Of a DNA stretch of 14,134 nt, positions 5,054 through 11,540 are shown piece after piece. Under the pieces are notes generated by a model that searched no databases, was not told the origin of the DNA, and saw only the letters and a program-made list of their open reading frames with translations. The translations under genes were made by a program, and so were the position numbers. The stretch covers positions 1 to 14,134 of the forward strand of contig URFQ01000065.1 in assembly GCA_900547195.1 (NCBI GenBank), read 5' to 3'. The stretch is from an uncultured Butyricicoccus sp. (lineage in GTDB: Bacteria; Bacillota; Clostridia; Oscillospirales; Butyricicoccaceae). The stretch's first letter is position 1. The number at the start of each line of letters is the position of its first letter.

Positions 5054-6973
5054 TCAGGCCGCATCTGCGGCCGGTTGTTCGCGCTGCGCAGCCGGGGATT
5101 CCCCCGCTTCTTCCGCGCTTTCTTCCAGGGTTTCCGCCGGAAGCTCATGCTGCTTGGAATAATCCTCCAGAAGACTCGTCAAATCAATGACCAGCTCGCC
5201 CTCGGGCGGAGTGGCGGGCAATCCGGCGCCAATGTTCCGTGTGTCCGCTGCGATGTGCATGGCAAGCTTAAATGCATTGCGGGTATGCGCCGTGACATCC
5301 GCATTCATATGTCCGCCGCTGGAATCGGCCTTGACGGTAAACTCGCTGACCATCGCGCCGTACCGCTCCATCCGGGCAGTGAGGCCGCACGAGAATGAAC
5401 CATTGTCCCGGACGGTCAGCGTGCCGGTCAGGGTTCGGACTCCCGCCCCATACAGCGCGGACTCCATCGCATTAAGATCCTGCGGCGCCGGTGTGAACCA
5501 GTCCCTCTTCGGGAGGTTCACATCAAACCGGATGGTATGCGTGGTCCCCTTGGTCTGGAAGGCTGCATCACCGAACGCTTCTTTCCACAGGGCGCCCTGC
5601 TCTTTGAGTGTGCGAACCAGCGACATCTTTTCCGAACTGCCGTACACAGCCGCATACAGCATTCCACCAAAGCTATTCACCGGCTCTACCATAATTTCCG
5701 GAACCGTCTGTATCCCGGTCAGCGGCTCTAAGCTCATCCAGAACCAGACCTTGCCGCCGTCCACACTGCGCACCAGCAGCGGGGAATATGCCTTGAGGAA
5801 CTCAGCCACCATGGCGGACTTGAAATAAGCGGCGCCCTCATCCGCATTTACAATCAGTTCCAGATCGCCCTTTTGGAGCGCGCTGCGGATGATCTCAATC
5901 AGCTCGTTCCGCTGCCCCTCCTCCATATACCGCAGGTCCTCTTCCGCGTCTTTCAGCATCATGTCCACAATTTTCATAACGTCGATCCGGACGCTCACAT
6001 GCGCGTCCGCGCCCTGCTGTTCGCTGACGACATGCACCTCCATCGGGTAAGTCTGGTCGCCGTCCAGACTGTCAAACAGGGTCAGTTCGCCCGCAATATC
6101 CAGCGCAGTGCGGATGGTTTCCTCGGGATTCAGGCCGTTGTCCGCGTCGAATACCCGGTTGACGATGGTGAAATCCTGATCAATCCCGGCAATCAGCGCC
6201 GCGCGGTCGAACAGGATCACCGCTTCACAGGGCTCGCTCCATTCCACCGTCAGGCCAAGCGCTTCCGCGAAGCCGCGCACCGGGACATACATCCGGCCGT
6301 CTTTTTCATATGGCGCCGTCTCCATATCCACCGGCCCGGTTTTTCCGTTTTCCGTTTTTTGCAGCGCTGTGTCACCGGCGCGGAAGGCCAAAGAGACCTC
6401 CGCCCCCTGGGCTGTGACCGTACCGTCCTGATAACCGACCTGCATCCCGAGCGCTTCCGCGACCGCGCGAAGCGGCGCCATCACGCGGCCGTCCCGGTAT
6501 TCCGGGCGGGCGTCCGGGAAGGTCAGGTATTCTCCGTCGAGCTGCATGTTGATGCCGGTGAGGTAGGGCACGCCGTACGTGGAGCGCCAGAGCTGCCCTT
6601 GGACTTGTTCATATGCCGCCCAGTATGCCGCCTCCCACTTCAGATTCAGCGCATCCTCTGCATCCATCCGATCGGGTTCATCATTCCAAAATTCCTGCAC
6701 AAATAGCGTGTAGTCATCATAACCAAGCTGTTTCCAGTATTCCGGGTCGTTTTCAAATTCCCGGAACTTTTCCTGCATGGCCTGCTCAAACAACTGGTAG
6801 GCCTCCTCGCTGTAACCCTGGCTTTCCATATATTCGGCCTTGGAGTTCCAGCTTTCCCACCTGTATTCCGCTTGCCATAGCTGCCGCATTTCCGGCGCCG
6901 CGGCCAGCGCCCCCGGCAGCATGCCTGCCGCCACCGCGCACGCCAGTAAAAATCCTGCAAACCTTCTTTTCAT
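5054..6973 (-). CDS. Secreted protein with copper-amine-oxidase N-terminal-type domain and long uncharacterised C-terminus
   Basis: A 639-aa exported protein. Residues 1-25 are a signal peptide (MKRRF, hydrophobic core, cleavage after ALA), with no lipobox. Residues 28-130 are rich in Trp, Tyr and Glu. Residues about 140-258 carry two copies of the Cu_amine_oxidN1 pattern (VMAPLRAVAEALGM and MYVPVRGFAEALGL), a fold common in clostridial envelope proteins and unrelated to copper catalysis there. Residues about 260-600 are probably an extended beta-rich domain of unknown function. The last 40 residues are acidic and Ala/Glu-rich, likely disordered. No sortase motif or SLH repeat was seen. The ATG at 6973 follows GAGGAGG with 8-nt spacing; upstream in-frame codons lie in AT-rich promoter DNA. 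A role at the cell surface is likely; the specific function is not known. Confidence 0.88.
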   Translation of the reverse strand: MKRRFAGFLLACAVAAGMLPGALAAAPEMRQLWQAEYRWESWNSKAEYMESQGYSEEAYQLFEQAMQEKFREFENDPEYWKQLGYDDYTLFVQEFWNDEPDRMDAEDALNLKWEAAYWAAYEQVQGQLWRSTYGVPYLTGINMQLDGEYLTFPDARPEYRDGRVMAPLRAVAEALGMQVGYQDGTVTAQGAEVSLAFRAGDTALQKTENGKTGPVDMETAPYEKDGRMYVPVRGFAEALGLTVEWSEPCEAVILFDRAALIAGIDQDFTIVNRVFDADNGLNPEETIRTALDIAGELTLFDSLDGDQTYPMEVHVVSEQQGADAHVSVRIDVMKIVDMMLKDAEEDLRYMEEGQRNELIEIIRSALQKGDLELIVNADEGAAYFKSAMVAEFLKAYSPLLVRSVDGGKVWFWMSLEPLTGIQTVPEIMVEPVNSFGGMLYAAVYGSSEKMSLVRTLKEQGALWKEAFGDAAFQTKGTTHTIRFDVNLPKRDWFTPAPQDLNAMESALYGAGVRTLTGTLTVRDNGSFSCGLTARMERYGAMVSEFTVKADSSGGHMNADVTAHTRNAFKLAMHIAADTRNIGAGLPATPPEGELVIDLTSLLEDYSKQHELPAETLEESAEEAGESPAAQREQPAADAA

Positions 6974-7004
6974 GTTGTTTGCCTCCTCACAGCACCATCT
7001 TTGT

Positions 7005-7034
7005 ATTATGATACCATATTTCGTGCCATTGCAA
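7005..7034 (-). promoter_or_regulatory. Candidate promoter of the secreted-protein gene
   Basis: On the minus strand TTGCAA (7034-7029), 18-bp spacer, CATAAT (7010-7005), about 32 bp before the ATG. The remaining AT-rich DNA up to the vanZ-like promoter (about 7035-7129) shows no gene. Confidence 0.4.
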
Positions 7035-7129
7035 AACACATTTTTGTGCCCTTTGTGAAAATATATAGATTTTTTTATTTTGATTTTACAATGTATTCCA
7101 TATTCTTTCATGTCCATGCAAAAAAGCGA

Positions 7130-7158
7130 TGTAAAATTTGCTTTCGGCGTGTTATAAT
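7130..7158 (+). promoter_or_regulatory. Extended -10 promoter of the vanZ-like/tyrA operon
   Basis: A perfect TATAAT (7153-7158) is preceded by TG one base upstream (extended -10), with a weak TGTAAA (7130-7135) 17 bp further up. The promoter before the alcohol dehydrogenase (9243-9271) has the same TGTAAA/17/TGnTATAAT structure. Confidence 0.65.
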
Positions 7159-7185
7159 AGCCTGCGGGAGACCTTTTCCCGGATT

Positions 7186-7818
7186 GTGAGTGATTCTTTG
7201 AAACAAATCTCCACTTGGCTGTGGCGGCTGGCCTGCGTGCTGTTTTTAGCGTTCAACGTCTATGCCGAGCATAGCGGGCAATTCCTCATCCATCCGCCGC
7301 TTAAAATCGCGCTCGCCGTCTGCTTTATCGTGCTGCTCACCCTCGCGGTGCGGCCATCCGGCAGCCGCAGCCGGTATCGGGTCTGGCTATGGTTGCTGTT
7401 CGCCTATTATGTCTGGGTGCTGGCCAACATGCTGTTTTTTGACGCGGCGTTTGGGCGCGGCATGGGCGGCGGCGGGGTGAATCTCGAACCCCTGCACACC
7501 ATCCGCAGTTATCTGCTTGTTTACGAGCGCGGCAATTACCCGCTCGATATCATTTTTATCAACCTGGCCGGGAACCTCGCGGCATTTGCGCCCATGGCGG
7601 TGTTTTTGCCTGTGCTGTTCCGCAGCCAGCGCAATATCCTTGTATTCTTTATCACGATCGTGCTTCTTGTGGCTGCGGTGGAAGCGGTTCAGCTGGTCAC
7701 CGGCACCGGAAGTTGCGACGTGGACGACCTGATTTTAAATACCGCCGGCGCCATGGCGGTCTGGATCGTCCTGCTGCCCTGGCGGCTGTGGGCACGTTAT
7801 AAGGAGGGAAAACCATGA
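7186..7818 (+). CDS. VanZ-like family integral membrane protein
   Basis: About 210 aa with five or so hydrophobic segments. VanZ-family marks are NLEPLHTI in the central loop, NLAGNLAAFAPM and the C-terminal EAVQLVTGTGSCDVDDLILNT. VanZ gives low-level teicoplanin resistance in enterococci; most chromosomal homologues have no known role, and no van genes are nearby, so resistance should not be assumed. The start is uncertain: the open frame reaches back to a TTG at 7138, but that would include the -10 box, so GTG 7186 is preferred and TTG 7198 is possible; none has an ideal ribosome binding site. The stop overlaps the tyrA start by 4 bp (ATGA), indicating translational coupling. Confidence 0.85.
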   Translation: MSDSLKQISTWLWRLACVLFLAFNVYAEHSGQFLIHPPLKIALAVCFIVLLTLAVRPSGSRSRYRVWLWLLFAYYVWVLANMLFFDAAFGRGMGGGGVNLEPLHTIRSYLLVYERGNYPLDIIFINLAGNLAAFAPMAVFLPVLFRSQRNILVFFITIVLLVAAVEAVQLVTGTGSCDVDDLILNTAGAMAVWIVLLPWRLWARYKEGKP

Positions 7819-8651
7819 AAAAGAAAGTTGCAGCCGTCGGGCTGGGCCTGATGGGCGGCTCGATGGCTATGGCCATCCGGAAATACACCGACTGCGAGGT
7901 TTACGGCTGGAACCGTACCCGTTCGGTTGCCGAACAGGCGGTGGCGGACGGCACGCTGCACGGCATCGCGGACGAAGCGATCCTTGCAGACGCCGACTAC
8001 ATCATCATCAGCCTGTATCCGCAGTCCACGGTCGATTTCCTGCTTGAACATATGCCGCGCTTCAAAAAGGGATGCATTATCGTCGACCTAGTGGGCGTCA
8101 AGCGCTTTTTGCAGGAAAATCTGGAACAGGCGGCCATTGATGCGGGCGTGCATTTTATCGGCGGGCATCCGATGGCGGGCAAGGAATTTTCCGGCTATGC
8201 GTTTGCCACGCCGGAGCTGTTCCAGAACGCCAGCATGATCCTAGTGCCGAATGCCTCCAGCCCGCTGTGGGCGGTGGACGAGATGGACGGCTTTTTCATG
8301 GGGCTTGGCTTTGAGCGCGTGGTGCGCTGCTCGGCCGAGCAGCACGACCATATGATTGCCTTCACCTCTCAGCTGGCGCACGTGGTTTCGAGCGCGTACA
8401 TCAAAAGCCCGGAGGCGCTGCGGCACAACGGCTATTCTGCGGGCAGCTACAAGGATCTGACCCGCGTGGCCAAGCTGAATGAGCACATGTGGACCGAGCT
8501 GTTTTTGCGCAACGCCGAGCCGCTGGTGCAGGAAATCGATGAAATTATCCGGCATTTGGCCGAATACCGCGACGCGATCGCGGGCGGCGAAGAGGAGCGG
8601 CTGTGCACGCTGCTGCGCGAAGGCCGCGAGCGCAAGGAAAGCATTGGATAA
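7815..8651 (+). CDS. tyrA: Prephenate dehydrogenase
   Basis: Cytoplasmic enzyme of tyrosine synthesis: NAD(P)-dependent oxidative decarboxylation of prephenate to 4-hydroxyphenylpyruvate. The 278-aa protein has the dinucleotide-binding loop GLGLMGGS (9-16), the substrate-site motif GGHPMAGKEFSG (116-127), the helical-domain EQHDHMIAFTSQLAH (175-189) and SYKDLTRVA (211-219). There is no chorismate mutase or ACT domain, so it is the short monofunctional form, and feedback control through ACT is absent. AAGGAGG lies 7-8 nt before the ATG, which overlaps the vanZ-like stop. No other aromatic-pathway gene is present; pairing with a VanZ-like protein gives no obvious functional link. Confidence 0.94.
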   Translation: MKKKVAAVGLGLMGGSMAMAIRKYTDCEVYGWNRTRSVAEQAVADGTLHGIADEAILADADYIIISLYPQSTVDFLLEHMPRFKKGCIIVDLVGVKRFLQENLEQAAIDAGVHFIGGHPMAGKEFSGYAFATPELFQNASMILVPNASSPLWAVDEMDGFFMGLGFERVVRCSAEQHDHMIAFTSQLAHVVSSAYIKSPEALRHNGYSAGSYKDLTRVAKLNEHMWTELFLRNAEPLVQEIDEIIRHLAEYRDAIAGGEEERLCTLLREGRERKESIG

Positions 8652-8663
8652 ACGAATTCAGGA

Positions 8664-8706
8664 GAAAAAAACGCGGAACGGGGCAAAGCCCGTTTCGCGT
8701 TTTTTT
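8664..8706. terminator. Bidirectional terminator between tyrA and small-protein copy 2
   Basis: A-run (8664-8670), 12-bp stem ACGCGGAACGGG (8671-8682) with 8689-8700 (one G-U), 6-nt loop, T-run (8701-8706). It ends tyrA on + and, through the complementary A-run, the small-protein gene on -. Confidence 0.88.
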
Positions 8707-8707
8707 G

Positions 8708-8845
8708 TCAGTCTCCCATTTCGAGAAAACGTTCTTCGGCGTTGTCCAGGATTTCCTGGAGCTGCACAATGATCCCGTCGACGTCCCGAAAGAGCGTATA
8801 GTAAAGCTTCCGATAGTCAATATCCTTATTCATATCTTCTTCCAC
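8708..8845 (-). CDS. 45-aa conserved small protein, partner of XRE regulator (copy 2)
   Basis: Paralogue of the gene at 2724-2849. From its internal ATG (8833) the protein is also exactly 41 residues, 22 identical to copy 1 without gaps: DYRKLYY, a QLQ core and AEERFLE. The GTG at 8845 is taken as the start because AAGGAGG (8860-8854) sits 8 nt upstream of it and 20 nt from the ATG; this adds four residues (MEED). Promoter TTGAAA-17-TACAAT lies just upstream and a strong terminator follows the stop. The protein is soluble, charged and probably helical, with no signal peptide or membrane segment. It is divergent from the regulator at 8973-9200, mirroring module 1. Function unknown. Confidence 0.82.
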   Translation of the reverse strand: MEEDMNKDIDYRKLYYTLFRDVDGIIVQLQEILDNAEERFLEMGD

Positions 8846-8872
8846 AGTGTCCACCTCCTTGTTATTTTATTC

Positions 8873-8901
8873 ATTGTAGCATTATTTATATACATTTTCA
8901 A
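8873..8901 (-). promoter_or_regulatory. Strong promoter of the 45-aa protein gene (copy 2)
   Basis: On the minus strand TTGAAA (8901-8896), 17-bp spacer ending in TGC (extended -10), TACAAT (8878-8873). The predicted start near 8866 gives a leader of about 20 nt carrying the AAGGAGG site. Confidence 0.78.
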
Positions 8902-8936
8902 GGCATAATCGCTATTTTCAATTCTATATTTACAAA

Positions 8937-8975
8937 CATGTCATCAGGATATACTAAGCATCAGGTGATGACATG
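8937..8975. promoter_or_regulatory. Candidate operator: 10-bp inverted repeat over promoter and start of XRE copy 2
   Basis: CATGTCATCA (8937-8946) and TGATGACATG (8966-8975) form a perfect 10-bp inverted repeat with a 19-bp spacer. The spacer holds a likely -10 box TATACT (8950-8955), and the right arm covers part of the ribosome binding site and the ATG of the regulator. CATCAGG is also directly repeated at 8942-8948 and 8959-8965. The placement suits autorepression. The -35 for this promoter is unclear (TTTACA at 8929-8934 would give only 15 bp). Confidence 0.5.
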
Positions 8976-9200
8976 AAGGCTGAATTTAGAGATTATTATG
9001 AAATTCTGGGATTGAATATTGCGTATTATCGTAAATATGCGCATTATTCGCAAACACAGCTGGCAGCGAAACTGGAAATTGAACAGCCCCATCTCAGCCA
9101 TATTGAAAACGCATCCGTTGGGATTTCAATGGATTTGCTGTTTCGTATTGCGGATGCGCTTGAAGTCGAGCCCTATCAGCTGCTGAAATTCCGGGAGTGA
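8973..9200 (+). CDS. Small XRE-family helix-turn-helix regulator (copy 2)
   Basis: A 75-aa single-domain HTH_3 protein, presumably a cytoplasmic DNA-binding repressor, 34 of 75 residues identical without gaps to copy 1. Both begin M-x-AEF and end in L-x-x-FR-x. The helix-turn-helix is residues 26-45 (SQTQLAAKLEIEQPHLSHIE); the recognition-helix positions differ from copy 1 (EQPHLSHIEN against DRSHMSAIEL), so a different operator is expected. AGGTG (8963-8967) lies 5 nt before the ATG, the same unusual ribosome binding site as copy 1. It is divergent from the small-protein gene at 8708-8845 and followed by its own terminator. Confidence 0.92.
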   Translation: MKAEFRDYYEILGLNIAYYRKYAHYSQTQLAAKLEIEQPHLSHIENASVGISMDLLFRIADALEVEPYQLLKFRE

Positions 9201-9209
9201 CCCCATGCG

Positions 9210-9237
9210 GGGCGGCAAAGGCCGCCCTGTTTTTTTG
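9210..9237 (+). terminator. Intrinsic terminator of XRE copy 2
   Basis: GGGCGGC (9210-9216), loop AAAG, GCCGCCC (9221-9227), then TG and a run of seven T (9230-9236). It separates the regulator from the downstream dehydrogenase gene. Confidence 0.88.
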
Positions 9238-9242
9238 CGGCC

Positions 9243-9271
9243 TGTAAAAGCGCGGGTTTTTATGCTATAAT
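9243..9271 (+). promoter_or_regulatory. Extended -10 promoter of the alcohol dehydrogenase gene
   Basis: TGTAAA (9243-9248), 17-bp spacer, TATAAT (9266-9271) preceded by TGC (extended -10). The predicted start near 9278 leaves about 27 nt of leader with AGGAGGG. Confidence 0.68.
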
Positions 9272-9304
9272 AGAGGCAATTACATTGTGTCTCAGGAGGG
9301 TATC

Positions 9305-10498
9305 ATGAACAACTTTATTTACTGCACACCCACCAAGATCATTTTTGGCCGCGACATCGAACCGCAGATCGGCCCTGTCCTGAAGGAATACGGCGCGTCG
9401 CGCGTCCTCATCCACTACGGCGGCGGCTCGGTCAAAAAAACCGGCCTGTTTGACAAGGTGACCGCATCGCTGGAAGCGGCCGGCCTCAGTTGGGTCGAAC
9501 TGGGCGGCGTGCAGCCCAATCCCAAGCTGTCCTTTATCCATCAGGGCATTGCGCTGTGCCGCGCGGAAAAGGTCGACTTCATCCTGGCGGTCGGCGGCGG
9601 CAGCGTCATCGACTCCTCCAAGGCCATCGGCGTTGGCCTTGCCACCGGCAACGACCCATGGCAGTACGCCTCCACCGGCACCCATCCGGAGAAAAACGAG
9701 GTATTCCCGGTCGGCGTGGTACTCACCCTGGCGGCGGCCGGCAGTGAGATGTCCAATTCGGACGTCATCACAAACGACCTGGTTTCCCCGTGGGTCAAAC
9801 AGGGCATCACTTCCGAAACCGTGCGCCCGGTGGTCTCGTTCCTGAACCCGGAAAACACGTTCACGGTGTCCAAATTCCAGACCGGCTGCGGCATTGTGGA
9901 CATCATGATGCATACCATGGAACGCTATTTCCTTGACACCCCGGACTGCGACCTGACCGAACGCATTGCCGAGGGCCTGCTGATTGCCGTGCGCGACGCA
10001 GGGCGCCGCGCGATTACCGACCCGTTTGATTACGAAGCGCGCGCCACGCTGATGTGGGCGTCCTCGCTCAGCCACAATGACCTGACCGGCTGCGGCAAGC
10101 CGCGCTATTTCCCGGTACACAAGCTCGAGCACCCGGTTTCCGCGCTGCACGACAACGTCTCCCACGGCGCGGGCCTGTCGGTCCTGTTCCCGGCCTGGGC
10201 CAAATTCATGCTGTCCAAGGGCATGGATATCATGAAGTTCGCGCAGCTGGCCAACCGCGTCTGGGGCATCGAGATGTGCTACGACCATCCCGAACGTACC
10301 GCCGCTCTCGGCATCGAAACCATGAAGCGCTATTTTGCCGAAATCGGCATGCCGGTGACCATGTCCGGGCTGGGGCTTCAGCCGGACGACTATGAAGCGA
10401 TTGTGAACCTGACCACCAAGAACGGGACAAGCACCGTCAAAAGTTATTTCCCGCTCGGCAAAGAGGAAATCCGCGCGATTTATCGGCTGGCGGAGTAA
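9305..10498 (+). CDS. Iron-containing (group III) alcohol dehydrogenase, butanol dehydrogenase/YqhD type
   Basis: Cytoplasmic reductase of aldehydes to alcohols in fermentation or aldehyde detoxification. The 397-aa protein carries IHYGGGSVKK (36-45), typical of the BDH/YqhD branch and usually linked to NADPH preference, then AVGGGSVIDSSKAIG (95-109). Likely metal ligands are D199 and H203 (VDIMMHTMERYF), H272 (HKLEH) and H287 (SHGAGL). Group III enzymes use Fe or Zn. The ATG at 9305 is preceded by AGGAGGG 4-5 nt away. It is a single gene with its own promoter. The terminator hairpin downstream has lost its T-run to an inserted repeat. The exact substrate cannot be told from sequence. Confidence 0.93.
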   Translation: MNNFIYCTPTKIIFGRDIEPQIGPVLKEYGASRVLIHYGGGSVKKTGLFDKVTASLEAAGLSWVELGGVQPNPKLSFIHQGIALCRAEKVDFILAVGGGSVIDSSKAIGVGLATGNDPWQYASTGTHPEKNEVFPVGVVLTLAAAGSEMSNSDVITNDLVSPWVKQGITSETVRPVVSFLNPENTFTVSKFQTGCGIVDIMMHTMERYFLDTPDCDLTERIAEGLLIAVRDAGRRAITDPFDYEARATLMWASSLSHNDLTGCGKPRYFPVHKLEHPVSALHDNVSHGAGLSVLFPAWAKFMLSKGMDIMKFAQLANRVWGIEMCYDHPERTAALGIETMKRYFAEIGMPVTMSGLGLQPDDYEAIVNLTTKNGTSTVKSYFPLGKEEIRAIYRLAE

Positions 10499-10516
10499 AG
10501 CTTTTCAAACGCAAAA

Positions 10517-10542
10517 AAGCGCAGGCCGTGCGGCCCGCGCTT
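10517..10542 (+). terminator. Terminator hairpin of the alcohol dehydrogenase gene, T-run cut short by a repeat
   Basis: AAGCGCAGGCC (10517-10527), loop GTGC, GGCCCGCGCTT (10532-10542), with one A-C mismatch and an A-run before it. Only TT follows before the repeat element starts (CAGACTGTCG). Confidence 0.6.
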
Positions 10543-10543
10543 C

Positions 10544-10733
10544 AGACTGTCGAAAAACTACAGTTTTTCGACAAGTACGCCCGCCGCCATAAATGGCTCT
10601 GGGCGAGGGAGTTTTGAAAAGGCGCATAAATGAGCCATTTCAAAACTCTTGTTGTCAAAAAAGTCAGGCACATGTCCTGACTTTTTTGAGAATTTTATAC
10701 GCGCTGTGGCGCGGGGAGCTTTTTCGACAAGCT
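10544..10733. mobile_element. 190-bp hairpin-rich intergenic repeat element, MITE-like, between two terminators
   Basis: The ends are imperfect inverted repeats: AGACTGTCGAAAAACT (10544-10559) against AGCTTGTCGAAAAAGC (reverse of 10718-10733), 12 of 16 matching. Inside are three perfect stems: 12 bp at 10548-10573 (2-nt centre), 11 bp at 10609-10619/10638-10648, and 13 bp at 10656-10668/10676-10688. The last 54 bp (10680-10733) recur exactly, inverted, at 14081-14134, which shows it is a dispersed repeat. No coding potential was seen. It occupies most of the 265-bp gap between the converging dehydrogenase and spoIIQ-like genes. Confidence 0.7.
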
Positions 10734-10765
10734 AAAGCGCGGGTCTTGCGGCCCGCGCTTTTTTT
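10734..10765. terminator. Terminator hairpin next to the spoIIQ-like gene
   Basis: AAAGCGCGGG (10734-10743), 8-nt loop, CCCGCGCTTT (10752-10761) with a long T-run in the + direction. In the - direction, where it would end the spoIID-spoIIQ transcript, only TTT remains before the repeat end AGCTTGTCG. It overlaps the stop codon of the spoIIQ-like gene. Confidence 0.65.
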
Positions 10766-11486
10766 ATTTTGCTCCCTGTTCGGGGTCGACGGTAACGCCG
10801 TCCGGATCGCGCAGCTCCAGGTGGATATGCGGCCCTTCCTCGGCTTCCGCAGGCACCACAGCCGCCACCGAACCGACCACGTCCCCAGCCTTAACCGAAC
10901 TTCCTTTCTTGACCTTCGGGCCTTCGGCCAGGCCTCGGTAAGTCGCCGTGCGGCCGTCGGTCAGCCGAAGCGTCACGCATGCGCCCCAAAGCGGGTCGCT
11001 CGTGACCTCGGTGACCTCGCCGTCCGCAACGGCATAGACCCGTGCGCCGGAAGCCCCGAGATAGTCCGCGCCATCATGCACGCGCCAGTCGCCAAAGGTC
11101 TTTTGATAGACCAGGTTGTCGCCCGAAAACGCCTGCACGACCTCGCCGTTCACCGGCTTGACCCATACCGGCGCCGAAGTCTGCTCCGCAGGCTCGGCCG
11201 GGGCTTCCGGCTCCGCCGGGGCCTCCGGCGCTTCCGCCCCTTCTGTGGGCAGCACGGTATCTACCACCGGCTCCTGCACGCCCGCCGCGGCCTGTGTCCG
11301 CGCATCTTCCTCGGCCGATACCGGCAGATTGGGCGTGTACTCCACGCTCTCCATCGACGCGCCGCCTGAAAGCGGCGCAAAAAACAGCACATAACCCGAA
11401 ATCGCAATTGCGGCAATGCAAAGGACCAGGATTATGTAAAATCCCTTGTCCTCAGCTGCATGCACGGGTTTTCCGTTCTTTTGCAT
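10764..11486 (-). CDS. spoIIQ: SpoIIQ-like M23 (LytM-domain) membrane-anchored protein
   Basis: A 240-aa bitopic membrane protein: cytoplasmic N-terminus, transmembrane helix at about residues 16-36, a Pro/Ala/Glu-rich linker (about 84-105) with repeated EAPAEP units, and a C-terminal M23/LytM domain (about 107-235). In B. subtilis SpoIIQ sits in the forespore membrane and binds SpoIIIAH, forming the channel linking forespore and mother cell. Here both metal-binding motifs are intact: H137-x3-D141 (HDGAD) and H220-x-H222 (HIH), so it may be an active endopeptidase, as proposed for clostridial SpoIIQ. The ATG at 11486 has a GGAGGTG site 6 nt upstream. It lies 54 bp after spoIID on the same strand, which is the main support for calling it SpoIIQ rather than a generic M23 protein. 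Confidence 0.82.
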   Translation of the reverse strand: MQKNGKPVHAAEDKGFYIILVLCIAAIAISGYVLFFAPLSGGASMESVEYTPNLPVSAEEDARTQAAAGVQEPVVDTVLPTEGAEAPEAPAEPEAPAEPAEQTSAPVWVKPVNGEVVQAFSGDNLVYQKTFGDWRVHDGADYLGASGARVYAVADGEVTEVTSDPLWGACVTLRLTDGRTATYRGLAEGPKVKKGSSVKAGDVVGSVAAVVPAEAEEGPHIHLELRDPDGVTVDPEQGAK

Positions 11487-11540
11487 GTTTTTCACCTCCG
11501 CGCTTATTATGGACAGCGCGGAAGGCATTTATACGGCTTT

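Noticed and set aside
6974..7117. 48-residue N-terminal extension of the secreted protein
   Set aside because: It lies in AT-rich promoter DNA and would bury the signal peptide; the ATG at 6973 has a strong ribosome binding site.
7138..7185. Longer N-terminus for the VanZ-like protein from TTG 7138
   Set aside because: It would include the TATAAT box of the only good promoter, so the transcript cannot contain it.
9260..10288. 342-codon minus-strand frame opposite the alcohol dehydrogenase
   Set aside because: Shadow frame; it runs through the promoter of the real gene and has no domain.
10593..11369. Plus-strand frame whose RILYALWRGELFRQA peptide also appears at the window end
   Set aside because: The shared peptide comes only from the non-coding 54-bp repeat, and the rest is antisense to the spoIIQ-like gene.
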